From CBDCWT01 sp965223305 (GTDB lineage Bacteria; Planctomycetota; Planctomycetia; Pirellulales; Pirellulaceae), in contig CBDCWT010000073.1 in assembly GCA_965223305.1 (NCBI GenBank), positions 62,001 to 126,000 on the forward strand: a stretch of DNA of 64,000 nucleotides, in the 5' to 3' direction. The notes beneath the pieces are model-generated. The model saw only the letters and a list, made by a program, of their open reading frames with translations. It searched no databases and was not told the DNA's origin. This document shows, piece after piece, positions 45,647 through 55,125 of the stretch. Positions within the stretch are counted from its first letter, which is position 1; each line of letters begins with the position of its first letter. The translations under genes and the position numbers were made by a program.

Positions 45647-46625
45647 CCGTGCCTCGCTGGCGATTGGCTTCATAGGTACACCAGTGGTTTGCGCTCGGGA
45701 GGGCGAGGCTCCTGCCGAGCCGTCTTCCCACGTATCGGTTTCGCGTTCACTCTGCTTCTGGCGGACGGCACACGGAGTGTGCCTGCTACGGAAGACAGGA
45801 TCAACATGATGAACAGGATTGCGGTGGCGGCTCCACGGCGGGCAACAGTCGTGTAGGACGCCCGGGAGGGCGAGGCTCCTGCCGAGCCGTTTTCCTGCGT
45901 ATCGGTTTCGTGTTTACTCTGCTTCTGGCGGACGGCACACGGAGTGTGCCTGCTACGGAAGACATGATGAACAGGATTGCGGTGGCGGCTCCACAGCGGG
46001 CAACAGTCGTGTAGGACGCCCGGGAAGGCGAGGCTCCCGCCGAGCCGTTTTCCCGCGTGTTGGTTTCGTGTTTACTTTGCTTCTGGCGGACGGCACACGG
46101 AGTGTGCCTGCTACAGAAGACAGGATCAACATGATGAACAGGATTGCGGTGGCGGCTCCACGGCGGGCAACAGTCGTGTAGGACGCCCGGGAGGGCGAGG
46201 CTCCTGCCGAGCTGTTCTCCCGCGTATCGGTTTCGTGTTTACTCTGCTTCTGGCGGACGGCACACGGAGTGTGCCTGCTACGGAAGACAGGATCAACATG
46301 ATGAACAGGATTGCGGTGGCGGCTCCACAGCGGGCAACAGTCGTGTAGGACACCCGGGAGGGCGAGGCTCCTGCCGAGCCGTTTTCCCGCGTGTTGGTTT
46401 CGTGTTTACTTTGCTTCTGGCGGACGGCACACGGAGTGTGCCTGCTACAGAAAAAAGCGGCTCCGCAGGAGCGTCGCCCTCCCGGTGTGTCGCTTCGGTT
46501 CCAGCACCTTCAGCGGCACTAGCCAGCCGCTAGCAGCTCTTGCTCGGCGTCTTTTCTTGCTAAAGTTGGTTCCACCTTGAAAGATTGTGCTGGAAGGTGT
46601 GAGTCACTACATAGAAAGGGCCCCG
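45647..46625. other. Gene-free stretch filled by a tandem repeat array
   Basis: About 980 bases. The array takes up 45690-46455. After it, GGCTCCGCAGGAGC forms a small hairpin, and from 46500 to 46625 the sequence leads into the sigma-factor gene. All long frames here repeat the same peptide in every unit and are not genes. Confidence 0.75.
45690..46455. repeat. Tandem array of five 158-167-bp units containing repeat C
   Basis: Units start at CGAGGCTCCTGCCGAGC at 45704, 45871, 46029, 46196 and 46363, giving spacings of 167, 158, 167 and 167. Each has a CGAGGCTCCTGCCGAG palindrome, TTTCGTGTTTACTCTGCTTC, the GGCACACGGAGTGTGCC hairpin, AGGATCAACATGATGAACAG and GGCGGGCAACAGTCGTGT. The third unit starts after a nine-base deletion in its predecessor. 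One more unit stands alone at 50246-50411. Confidence 0.92.
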
Positions 46626-47339
46626 ATGTCACTGCTTCCGGAAACTCGCAGCAGCTTGATCGCTCGCATCGTCGACGTCGGAGATGCCGATGCGTGGCGT
46701 GACTTCAGCTCGCTGTACGAACCCTTTATCTACCGCCAAGCTCGCCGCTACGGACTACAACACGAAGATGCCCAAGAGCTGGTTCAAGATGTCTTGCTGG
46801 CCGTCTCCCGTGCGGTGGGACGGTTTACCGTCGATCCCCAAAAAGGACGGTTTCGGACCTGGCTGTACGCCGTGGGCCGCAACGTCTGTCTCCAGCATCT
46901 CAGGCGGATACGCGAGCGCGAAGACGCCAGCGGCGGGACGAGCGATGTTCTGAGCGACCTCGCCGATCCTCAGTCACTTCGATCGCGTGAGCTTGATACG
47001 GAACTGAAGCGGCACGCCTTTCTGTGGGTGGCCCGTCATATCCGTGGTGAGTTCCACGCCAAGACTTGGGACTGCTTCTGGCGCACCGCCGTCCAGAATC
47101 ACTCGATTCAAAACACGGCCGAGGAGTTGGGGATGTCGGTCGGGGCGATTTACGTGGCCCGTAGCCGTGTGATGGCTCGACTCCGTGCGCGGGTCCAAGA
47201 GATCACGCTAGACGGTCTAGATCTTTTCGACCGAGAGTCACACGACCCTCCTGCTGTGTGCGAGGACAACGGTGATCCGAGCGACCCTGCCAGCCGCCTG
47301 GCGTCATCAGCACCGCCTCAAGGGAAACGAGCAGTATGA
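46626..47339 (+). CDS. ECF-type RNA polymerase sigma factor
   Basis: A 237-aa sigma-70-family protein from the ATG at 46626 (MSLLPETRSSLIARIVDVGDADAW). Region 2 is WRDFSSLYEPFIYRQARRYGLQHEDAQELVQDVLLAVSR with the DAQELVQDV core; GRFRTWLYAVGRNVCLQHLR is region 2.4. Region 4 ends with NTAEELGMSVGAIYVARSRVMARLR, the helix-turn-helix for the -35 box. The 60-residue tail after region 4 is extra. Its stop overlaps the start of the kinase gene (ATGA), so the two are translationally coupled. This is the planctomycete ECF type encoded with Ser/Thr kinases. Confidence 0.92.
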   Translation: MSLLPETRSSLIARIVDVGDADAWRDFSSLYEPFIYRQARRYGLQHEDAQELVQDVLLAVSRAVGRFTVDPQKGRFRTWLYAVGRNVCLQHLRRIREREDASGGTSDVLSDLADPQSLRSRELDTELKRHAFLWVARHIRGEFHAKTWDCFWRTAVQNHSIQNTAEELGMSVGAIYVARSRVMARLRARVQEITLDGLDLFDRESHDPPAVCEDNGDPSDPASRLASSAPPQGKRAV

Positions 47340-49136
47340 AACGCATCCTTCCCAATCAACTAGCCAGAAACGGTTGTTCCCGACAGGCTCTGGGAGCTCT
47401 CTTGCGAGACGAGCTGCAAGAGGAACTAGCCGAACGGCTGACAGTTCATCTCAACGATTGTGAAACGTGCCAGCTACGACTCACTGAGGCTGCCGCGGAG
47501 TCGAGCTGGTGGCTCGAAGCCACTCGCTGGCTCGAGACTGCCGGCGACGAGTTGGAGGAGTATGAATCCGACGACTTCGATTGGACGGACGACTTTTCGC
47601 GGACCAAGGACGGGTTGGTTGAAATCGGACTGCTGCGCGACTCCGATCAGCCTGGTGTGATTGGCGTGTTAGGACGTTACGAAGTCACGCGGGTACTCGG
47701 GATGGGCGGCACTGGAATCGTGATGCAGGCGCACGACACGGAGCTAAATCGCACGGTTGCGATCAAGGTGTTGGCGCCGGCTCTGGCGGCGCATGGGCCG
47801 GCGCGGCGCCGTTTCGCGCGAGAAGGCAGGGCCGTGGCAGCGGTTGCCCATGAGAACGTGGTTGCTGTCTATCACGTCGAGGCAGAGAATGCGATCCCTT
47901 ACCTCGTCATGCAGTTTGTCGACGGTAAGTCCTTGCAGGATGTGGTGGCGGACGAGGGCCCGCTTGACGTGCGGACGGCGCTGCGGTTGACCGCACAGAT
48001 TGCAGCGGCCCTTGAAGCAGCTCACGCGCAGGGGCTGGTCCATCGGGATGTGAAGCCCGCCAATATCTTGGTCGGGGCCACAGGACAGCGAATCTGGATC
48101 ACCGACTTTGGCTTGGCCCGGGCGGTCGACGACGCCAGCCTCACCCGCACAGGGTTCATTGCCGGCACGCCTCACTATATGTCGCCAGAACAAGCTCGAG
48201 GCGAGGCGGTCCCGCGCCAGCAGTGACCTGTTCGGGTTGGGAAGTGTCCTTTACTTCATGCTCGCCGGGCGACCTCCCTTTCGCGCCGAGCGAACGCTGG
48301 CCATCTTGAATCGTATCTGTACACAACCGCATCGGCCGATTCGGGAGGTCAACTCAGACGTTCCTCCCGCCATCGTACGTTTGCTTGATCGGTTGCTGGC
48401 CAAGGCAACCGCAGAGCGCTACGAAAACGCAGCAACGGTGCGAGCTGACTGCTTGAAATTGTTGTCTGACGGTCTGTGGGACGAACAAGCTGTGGGTGCT
48501 AGTGGCCCGCGGGTATCTCGCTGGCGAAAATGGCGGCCGTATGTCGCGACAGCGTCGGTACTGGGGGCTGTGGGGTTGCTAGTTGCCTTTATAGTTGCGC
48601 GACCTCGCACAGACGGCGCGGCAGCGATGTCTGCAGCTCGGAGCCACGAGCCTGTTCGAGCGGAAAACCAAACAGACCTGGACACCTCTGCTCTGATACC
48701 CCCAGTAGCTCCCGTGGAATCGACCCACGAAGACAACGACTACACGGGGTTCCCCAAGCCGGAGAACGGACTTTGGCGTTCATCGCTGCCTGACGCGACA
48801 CCGCTAGCGCCCCCACGGGATCAACTCGCTGGCTACGAGTCCACCGTGTCACAAGCAGCTCAGCCTCGTGCGGCGAGATCGGACCTGACTCAGCTGCCAG
48901 ATCTTCCTACTGAGGAGGTGGCTCGACAGTTCCGGCCTCAGACGGACGCATGGTCTGCGGAACTGGCGGCGCTGCAGGCGGAAGTTCTACGTGTCGAAAC
49001 ACAGATCCAGTCGGCGCAGCCGTTGCTCCCGCCCGTGGTTGGTGTTGGCACGGATCCATTCGCCGCGTCTCTACGCGAAGTTCAAGAATACCTGTGGGCG
49101 CTGGAAGACCGGCCGACGTGGGGCTGGCAAGACTAG
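47336..49136 (+). CDS. Ser/Thr protein kinase with N-terminal anti-sigma zinc finger, one +1 shift
   Basis: Read as 599 aa. An anti-sigma-like zinc motif HLNDCETC (His38, Cys42, Cys45) precedes a Hanks-type kinase: LGMGGTGIVMQAHD (Gly loop), AIKVL (Lys144), HRDVKPANIL (about 235), ITDFGLAR (Asp257) and GTPHYMSPEQARGE. The frame changes near 48213 by one extra base and continues SDLFGLGSVLYFMLAGRPPF. A single membrane helix (TASVLGAVGLLVAFIVA) separates kinase and an extracytoplasmic coiled/Pro-rich part. It probably senses an envelope signal, holds the coupled ECF sigma factor through the zinc finger and phosphorylates it or partners. The control model is inference from planctomycete and ECF-kinase precedents. 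Confidence 0.88.
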
Positions 49137-49202
49137 CTCGCAGGCCACCACCAGCTCGAAAGCTAACTGAGTCCCTTAACCCTTGCGAAAGGACCTATCG
49201 CC

Positions 49203-50024
49203 ATGGCGAAAACGGCCGTTGGAATTGCGATCTTCAGCCTGACTCTTTCTGTGTTGGCGAGCGGCAGCGGTGCGCAGGAAGCCTACCGCACCGAACGAGT
49301 GCCAGATGCCCAGAGCTATGGGCGGAGCAACGGTGGTCTTGAGGCGTACGTCGACGCGTCACAAGAACCTTCAGCATACGTTGATGTACGTTACGTCGAT
49401 CAAAAGAGGGTGAACGAGGATATATCGGCTCCCAACCAACCGCCGCGGCGAGTCCATCGGTTGGTACAAGAGACAAAACATGTTCGCATTCCAGTGACCG
49501 CTGATCTCGATTCGCTCGATCTTCCAGCCGACGGAAAACGGGCAGCCGTCTTGGCGGTGACCGCAGCCCGTCACGATGGGTTGCTCAAAAAGCTAAAAGA
49601 GGCCAAGACGGAAGACGAGAAAGACGCCGCTACAGAAGCCCTGACAGATAACTACACGCGCCATTACGCAATCGAGACCTGGTGGCGGCAGCAGAAACTG
49701 GTCGAATTGGAGAAGAAGCTGACTGACCTGCGTGAACAGGTAGAGCAGAGACAAGGCTCGCAGGAGCGGTATGTCACGGCCGCCATGACGATTGCTCAGC
49801 TGTGGGCCGATGGCATCGCCATTACTCCACCCAAGCCGCGCCGGATCAGTGACCCCGGTGGTCCGTACGTACCGGTGCGGCCGATCTTGCCGGTAGATCC
49901 ACCCGGTCCTGCGGTTTCGCCGCCATCGTTAGACTCCCTGACGCCGCCAATCCCGGCGGCACCCGCGCCGCGGGTAAGGCCCCCGAGTGTCGAGCCACTG
50001 AGCGCCGAACCACCACGCTTCTGA
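49203..50024 (+). CDS. Secreted coiled-coil protein with proline-rich tail, unknown function
   Basis: A 273-aa protein. A signal peptide (AKTAVGIAIFSLTLSVLASGSGAQ) is followed by a polar region, a helical segment with coiled-coil character (KLVELEKKLTDLREQVEQRQGSQ, about residues 165-190) and a proline-rich tail (PPGPAVSPPSLDSLTPPIP). No family is recognised. It lies 66 bases after the kinase on the same strand and has GAAAGGA upstream, so it is likely part of the sigma-kinase unit, perhaps as its extracytoplasmic partner. The latter is inference. Confidence 0.72.
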   Translation: MAKTAVGIAIFSLTLSVLASGSGAQEAYRTERVPDAQSYGRSNGGLEAYVDASQEPSAYVDVRYVDQKRVNEDISAPNQPPRRVHRLVQETKHVRIPVTADLDSLDLPADGKRAAVLAVTAARHDGLLKKLKEAKTEDEKDAATEALTDNYTRHYAIETWWRQQKLVELEKKLTDLREQVEQRQGSQERYVTAAMTIAQLWADGIAITPPKPRRISDPGGPYVPVRPILPVDPPGPAVSPPSLDSLTPPIPAAPAPRVRPPSVEPLSAEPPRF

Positions 50025-50077
50025 GGGCTCTTTAGGCTGCCCTCTCTCGCTGGTCGTGCAGCAGTGCGTGATTTCGT

Positions 50078-50189
50078 CACTCTCCCCTCGGGGAGAGTCG
50101 GCCCGCAGGGCCGGAGAGGGGGGGGCCGTCCCCGGACACTACGCGTCGGTTTCGCTGGGGAACCGTGGGCTAACGCCCAGCGGCTGATT
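50078..50189. repeat. Composite repeat D + A2
   Basis: Inverted equivalent of the composite unit split by the IS1380 element (19294-19312 and 21025-21124). It shows what the target looked like before insertion: double hairpin, then GGTTTCGCTGGGGAACC and GGGCTAACGCCCAGCGG. Confidence 0.85.
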
Positions 50190-50245
50190 TTGTGTCATGG
50201 TCCTGGGCCATCCTGTTGATCCTGCAAATCCTGTCAAGAAAATAG

Positions 50246-50494
50246 AAGACAGGATCAACGTGATGAACAGGATTGAGTGGATGGCTCCACGGCGGGCAAC
50301 AGTCGTGTCAGATGCTCGGGAGGGCGAGGCTCCTGCCGAGCCGTTTGGCCGCGTATCGGTTTCGTGTTTACTCTGCTTCTGGCGGACGGCACACGGAGTG
50401 TGCCTGCTACAGTTACGGGTGGGAACCGTGGGCTAACGCCGGCTAACGCCCAGCGGCTGATCTGGAGCGTAGCCGAACTCGCCAGAGTTTGGTG
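50246..50494. repeat. Single array unit, then A2 and B repeats
   Basis: 50246-50411 is a full copy of the 165-bp unit tandemly repeated at 45690-46455. It is followed by an A2 copy with GGCTAACGCC doubled and by repeat B (GTAGCCGAACTCGCCAGAGT). Confidence 0.8.
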
Positions 50495-50506
50495 CGACGC
50501 GCAGCG

Positions 50507-51377
50507 TCAGTCGTAGAAACGTGGAGCGCGTTGCAAGGTGTGGCCGATCTCGTCACAGAGCGTGTGTAGCTGTTCGCGGTCCGCTCCTCGCCACTGCAGG
50601 TCGTCGAGCGTTTCGTTTAGCGGAACATCTGTCCGCAGCGTCGCCAGTCTTTTGTAGAGCAACGCTTGCTCGCGCTGTTCGCGGAGGTTGGCGGCCAAAC
50701 CGGCCGCGCCGCGAACAGGGACCTGCCAATCTTGTTCGTCAGCGGGAATCCTCTCGATCGAAAGATACTCGGTGAGTACCGTGGCCGTGGATTTGGCTCC
50801 CCAGCGTGGCACACCGGGGATGCCGTCTGCGGAATCGCCGACGAGTGCCAGGTAGTCGGGGGATCGAGCTGGGCGGTACGCCCCACTTGTCGGCCACGCC
50901 TTGCTCGTCGATCAGCCGGTCACGGAGCCGATCGAGCATCACGACGCGTTGTCCACAGACGCACTGTGCTAGGTCTTTGTCGGGTGAACAGAGGTAGATG
51001 CAGTCGACTTCGTCGACCGGTGCCCAGCGCGCTGCTGCTGCGGCCAACGCATCGTCAGCTTCAAACTCCACCATCGGCCAGACGACAACCCCTAGGGCCC
51101 GGCCGATGCGTTCGGCCAGCGGGAATTGAGCAAACAGATCCGGATCGATGCCCTCGCCCGTCTTATAGCCGTCGAAGAGCGTGTTGCGGAACGACTCGAT
51201 CGTGTGATCGAAGGCGATGCCGACGTGGGTCACGTCGTCTTGTCCGAGCAACGCGATGAGGGTGCGGAGCAGGCCGCGCGCGGCACCGACCTCCCGACCG
51301 TCCGGTGCCTTGCCGGGTGGCGCGCCGTAATGGGCGCGAAACAGCTCGAAGGTGCCGTCGACCAAGTGGATGTTCAC
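50507..51377 (-). CDS. Stand-alone 5'-3' exonuclease (Pol I N-terminal/FEN type), one +1 shift
   Basis: Read as 289 aa from the ATG at 51377. MNIHLVDGTFELFRAHYG has the first metal-binding Asp; VEFEADDALAAAA and LCSPDKDLAQCV give the acidic cluster. Near 50864 a C-run has one extra base (ATCCCCCGAC); after it the frame reads YLALVGDSADGIPGVPRWGAKSTATVL, the helix-hairpin-helix with GDSxDxIPGV. No polymerase domain follows. Such enzymes cut flaps or single-stranded 5' ends in repair. The SNF2-type helicase gene lies upstream with a 58-base gap on the same strand, suggesting joint action. Confidence 0.87.
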
Positions 51378-51435
51378 GGTAAATACGGTCTCCGTTGTGT
51401 CGATCTTGTTGCTGGCTTCGCGCGCCGACCGCCGG

Positions 51436-53269
51436 CTACTCGAGTGGTTCGAATTCGGTTGGAATCGTCGCTCCGGCGGCCAGCGCCTCTTTCAATTGGC
51501 GGGCATGGCGGCATTGGCCACGGTACTCGAAGCCACGGCAGGTGCAGGCCACATCGGAGCCGTCGACTTCGAGAGTGTAGTATTTGCCGGCGCTACTAGC
51601 TGCCACGCGATATCTGGTGGAGGCTGGCCGGGCCAGGGCTCGAGCGAGCGACTGGACGGCCTCCAGCGTGATCGCACTGCTGGGCGGCCCGCCGTGATTT
51701 CGGCCAGGCGGCATTGAGTTGGGCGACGGCGGCGAGTGCTCCCCACGATACAACGCAGCCGCCTGCTGGAGCAGTTGTTCCACTTCGCCGTCTTGGGCTT
51801 CTTCGAACTGTGGCGCGAGGCGGGCCACTAGCGACCGCAGTTCCGAGAGCACGTCAGCTGTGGCGGCACCGTCGACCGAAAGGGCTTCGCCGTCCACAAC
51901 GGCCGACACCAACTGGCTCTTCGTCTCCAGTACTTGGCCCACGAAGTCGTCGAGCGTGTCTTTTGCCAGGAAGTAGTAGACGTTGACGGCATGGTCCTGG
52001 CCGATGCGGTAGGCGCGGTCTTCCGCTTGCCAATGGTTAGCCGGTACCCAATCCAGATCGTTGAAGACGACCGTACGCGCAGCGGTCAAGTTGACCCCGA
52101 CGCCACCCGCGATGATATTCGCCACGAGGACTCGCACCGTATCATCGTTCTGAAACGCGTCGATGACGTCTTGCCGTTGGTGACCGGGTGTTTTTCCGGT
52201 CAGCGTTCTGGCTGCCTCGCCGAAGCGGTCTGCGATGCGGTGGACGGGAATCGTAAAGCACGAATAGACGACGACTTTTTCGCCCTGATCGATGATTCCC
52301 TGCACAAATTCAACAGTGTTCTTTGCTTTGGCGATGGCGATCTTCTTCCGGGCCGGCGCCAAGCGGCCGAGCAGCTCGAAGTCGGATGCCTTCTCCGCGT
52401 CACCATTCTCGGCAGTGGGGGCCCGGCGGTTTTCTCGCCGCTGGATCAACTTCTTGAGAAGCGCTCGAACATCTTTGCGCCAGTTCGTCTCGGCCACTTC
52501 GACGCTCATCCAGGTGCGCACCTTGTCTGGCAGGTCTAGGACATCTTCCTTGCGTCTGCGCAACATCGTGCCGTGCAGCTGCACGGTCAGCTCTTCGATA
52601 TTGCTGGCGCCGTCTGCCACCCAGCCGTAGTCGTTTTGAAAAGCGTCACAGTAGCGCTTGGCAAACGCCAGGAAGCTGCGGCCCAGCGGGTGATCCGCCA
52701 GCTGCAATAAAGGAAACAGATCGCGTGGCCGGTTCGTCATCGGTGTGCCGGTCAAACAGTGGACGACGGGTTCCTCGATCGCCGGCTCGAGAAGCTTCTT
52801 GGCCGCCCGGCTTCGTTGGCTCTTGTAGTTTTTCAAATAGTGTGCTTCGTCAAATACAAACCCCTGAGGCCCGAGCTGCTGGAGTGCTTCCAAGTGTTTC
52901 TTGAGGATGTCGTAGTTAATGACAGCCCAACCCAAAAACCCTGCTGCCGGCACCTGGGTCTTGCCGCCGACGATGACGACGGCCGTTTGCTCGCCCAAGA
53001 CCAGTTGAATTTCGCGCAGCCAGTTACGTTTGACGGATGCCGGGCAGACTACCAGGTAGGGAACCCTGTGGTCTCGCCTGTACCATGGCCAAGATCGACT
53101 GGCGCGTCTTTCCCAACCCCATGTCATCGGCCAGGATTGCCCGTTGCCGGGCCAACAGAAAAGCGATGCCGGTGATCTGATGTGTGTATAGACCTTCTGC
53201 AAGTCGGAGCGCAGACTCGGCGTCTGCGGGCGAGTAGTCGCTCGATGGAGGAAGGGACGACAAAGCCAC
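51436..53269 (-). CDS. SNF2-family helicase with C-terminal SWIM zinc finger, one +1 shift
   Basis: Read as 610 aa from 53269 (MALSSLPPSSDYS). Helicase motif I is ILADDMGLGKTRQSILA (48-55 for DDMGLGKT). Near 53080 one extra base breaks the frame, which continues VPYLVVCPASVKRNW (motif Ia), FVFDEAHYLKN (DEAH), CLTGTPMTNRP (motif III), ANIIAGGVGVNLTAA (motif V) and QAEDRAYRIGQ (motif VI). The C-terminus has a SWIM motif, CTCRGFEYRGQCRHARQLKEAL (CxC...CxH). SNF2 enzymes move along double-stranded DNA and remodel bound proteins. It is followed by the 5'-3' exonuclease. Start and N-terminus are tentative because repeat C begins at 53341. Confidence 0.86.
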
Positions 53270-53340
53270 GGGTGATCGGACAAGTTGAGGGGAGCCCGGG
53301 TCAGCAACGTAGTAGGTACTGTCCGTGTGCTATAACCGAC

Positions 53341-53372
53341 GAGGCGGACGGCACACGGAGTGTGCCTGCTAC
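53341..53372. repeat. Dispersed repeat C
   Basis: GGCGGACGGCACACGGAGTG followed by TGCCTGCTACC, between the divergent SNF2-helicase and sulfatase genes. Confidence 0.75.
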
Positions 53373-53500
53373 CTTTCACCGATTGTACGTTTCGGGAAGT
53401 GGGCCGTTCAATCCTCTATTTCTGGCCTTGCTTGACAGCTGACGGCAAGTCCTTGAGACTGGCACCGTTCCGTGAGGTGCCAGAAACCGGAGGCCATGCG

Positions 53501-55045
53501 ATGAATTTTAGCTGGATTGGCTGCGCATACCGAAGAAGTATCTGCAAGGGCATTTTGTTGGTCCTCGTCGTCTCGACTCTGGTTGCGCCGGGCCGGGCGA
53601 CCGCTGACGAACCCGAAGCGCGTCGACCGAACATTCTGTTTATCTACACGGACGACCATTCTTACCGCACCGTTGGCTGTTATCCCCAGGCCTTTCCTTG
53701 GGTGCGCACGCCGACGATTGATCGTCTGGCGAGCGAGGGCATGCGTTTCGAGTCGGCCTATATCGGGACCTGGTGTATGCCCTCGCGTGCTACGCTGTTG
53801 ACCGGCCACCACCAGTTCGGTGTGGAATCGATGCGCATGGAAGGACTCTACCCGGGCAGCGTCTACGATCCGCAGCAATGTCCCTTCTGGCCCCAAGTCT
53901 TTCGAGAGCATGGGTACTACACGGGACAGATTGGCAAGTGGCACACCGGTGTCGATACAGGCTTTGGCCGTGACTGGGACCATCAGATCGTCTGGAACCG
54001 GCCGCAATATCCGGAGACCAGCCAGAACTACTACTACGACCAGCCTATCACCTACCAGGGTGGCGAGACCAAAGTGCTCAAGCGGTACTCGACCGACCAA
54101 TACACCGATTGGGCCATCGACTTCATTCAAGAGAGGGCGCAGGAGAAAGACCGCCCCTGGTATCTCTGGCTCTGCTACGGTGCTGTCCACAGCCCCTTCA
54201 CCCCCGCGGATCGTCACTTGAACGAGCTGGCGGGCATCGACGTGCCGACACCCGCGGACATCTTTCCACCACGGCCCGGGAAGCCCGACTGGGCGCAACT
54301 CATCGATACCTGGAGTAAGAGCGCCGATGGTACGCCCCTGCTGAATGATCGGTCGTTGGCATCTTGGGTCAGGCAGTACCATCAAGGAGTATTGGCGATT
54401 GATGAAGGCGTGAAACGCGTGTTGGAATCGCTCAGTGAGACCGAGCAGCGCGAAGACACGCTGATCGTCTTCACTTCTGACCAGGGATTTGCTTGGGGCC
54501 AGCACGGTTTTCGCCACAAACTTGCTGCCTACGATGCCAACATTCGCTCGCCGTTGATCGTCAGCTTCCCTGGTCGTGTGCCGCCTGGCAGTATTTGCCC
54601 GACACCCGTGGGCGGTGTCGACTTGGTGCCAACTATTTTCCGATTTGCCGGCATCGAGCTTCCCTGGGAAATGCACGGACACGACCTCTCTCCCCTGTTG
54701 GCGGATCCCCAGGCCGATTGGCCACACCCCGTGCTGCTTCCCTTCACCGGTCGGCGTTACGGCTCCGATACCGATGTCATCCCGACTGGCGAAGATCTAT
54801 ACCTGGCAGAGATCCCTTGGTATGTCATGCTGCGACAGGATAAGTACAAATACGTGCGAGCCTTGATCGCCAACGAGCTCGAAGAGCTCTACGATTTGCA
54901 GGCCGATCCCGACGAGCTGAACAACCTGGCGACCAGCCCACAGCACCGCACGACGCTCCACGAATTCCGGACGAATGCCGTCGCCGAGCTACGACGTACC
55001 GGTGCGGGCTTCGTCGATCAGCTGCCTCCAGTGCGCTCAAAGTAG
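53501..55045 (+). CDS. Secreted sulfatase (family S1)
   Basis: A 514-aa protein from the ATG at 53501, with a signal peptide (CKGILLVLVVSTLVAPGRATA). RPNILFIYTDDHSYRTVGCYP binds the calcium (Asp pair), and GTWCMPSRATLLTGHH holds the C-x-P-S-R motif; Cys92 should become formylglycine. GQIGKWHTG and VFTSDQGFAWGQHGFRHK are the other active-site segments. It would remove sulfate from polysaccharides outside the cytoplasm, a hallmark of planctomycetes. The final Lys and the TAG stop lie within a repeat C unit (AAGTAGCAGGC). No anaerobic maturase gene is nearby. Confidence 0.93.
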   Translation: MNFSWIGCAYRRSICKGILLVLVVSTLVAPGRATADEPEARRPNILFIYTDDHSYRTVGCYPQAFPWVRTPTIDRLASEGMRFESAYIGTWCMPSRATLLTGHHQFGVESMRMEGLYPGSVYDPQQCPFWPQVFREHGYYTGQIGKWHTGVDTGFGRDWDHQIVWNRPQYPETSQNYYYDQPITYQGGETKVLKRYSTDQYTDWAIDFIQERAQEKDRPWYLWLCYGAVHSPFTPADRHLNELAGIDVPTPADIFPPRPGKPDWAQLIDTWSKSADGTPLLNDRSLASWVRQYHQGVLAIDEGVKRVLESLSETEQREDTLIVFTSDQGFAWGQHGFRHKLAAYDANIRSPLIVSFPGRVPPGSICPTPVGGVDLVPTIFRFAGIELPWEMHGHDLSPLLADPQADWPHPVLLPFTGRRYGSDTDVIPTGEDLYLAEIPWYVMLRQDKYKYVRALIANELEELYDLQADPDELNNLATSPQHRTTLHEFRTNAVAELRRTGAGFVDQLPPVRSK

Positions 55046-55087
55046 CAGGCACTCAAAGTAGCAGGCACGCTCCGCGTGCCGTCCGCC
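55041..55087. repeat. Dispersed repeat C, partly doubled, overlapping the sulfatase stop
   Basis: AGTAGCAGGCACTC is followed by AAGTAGCAGGCACGCTCCGCG and TGCCGTCCGCC. The TAG of the first unit is the stop codon of the sulfatase gene. The hairpin is GGCACGC-TCC-GCGTGCC. Confidence 0.8.
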
Positions 55088-55125
55088 CTTCGGCGGGTTA
55101 CTGTCCCAGACCCTGGCGGGTGAGT

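Larger units (their letters stand above)
50025..50506. other. Repeat-filled spacer
   Basis: About 480 bases between convergent genes, almost all repeats: D (50078-50124), A2 (50161-50189), the TCCTGTTGATCCTGCAAATCC motif (50211-50231), one unit of the tandem array (50246-50411), an internally duplicated A2 (50423-50461) and repeat B (50468-50494). Confidence 0.75.

Noticed and set aside
45690..46455. Possible CRISPR array
   Set aside because: Units are 158-167 bp and nearly identical throughout; there are no short repeats alternating with unique spacers and no cas genes.
45819..46580. Several overlapping plus-strand frames across the tandem array
   Set aside because: They encode the same short peptide once per repeat unit, a consequence of the unit length, and have no upstream ribosome binding sites.
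53408..54727. Minus-strand frame of 439 codons
   Set aside because: Antisense to the sulfatase with all catalytic motifs on the plus strand; the antisense product has no domain features.
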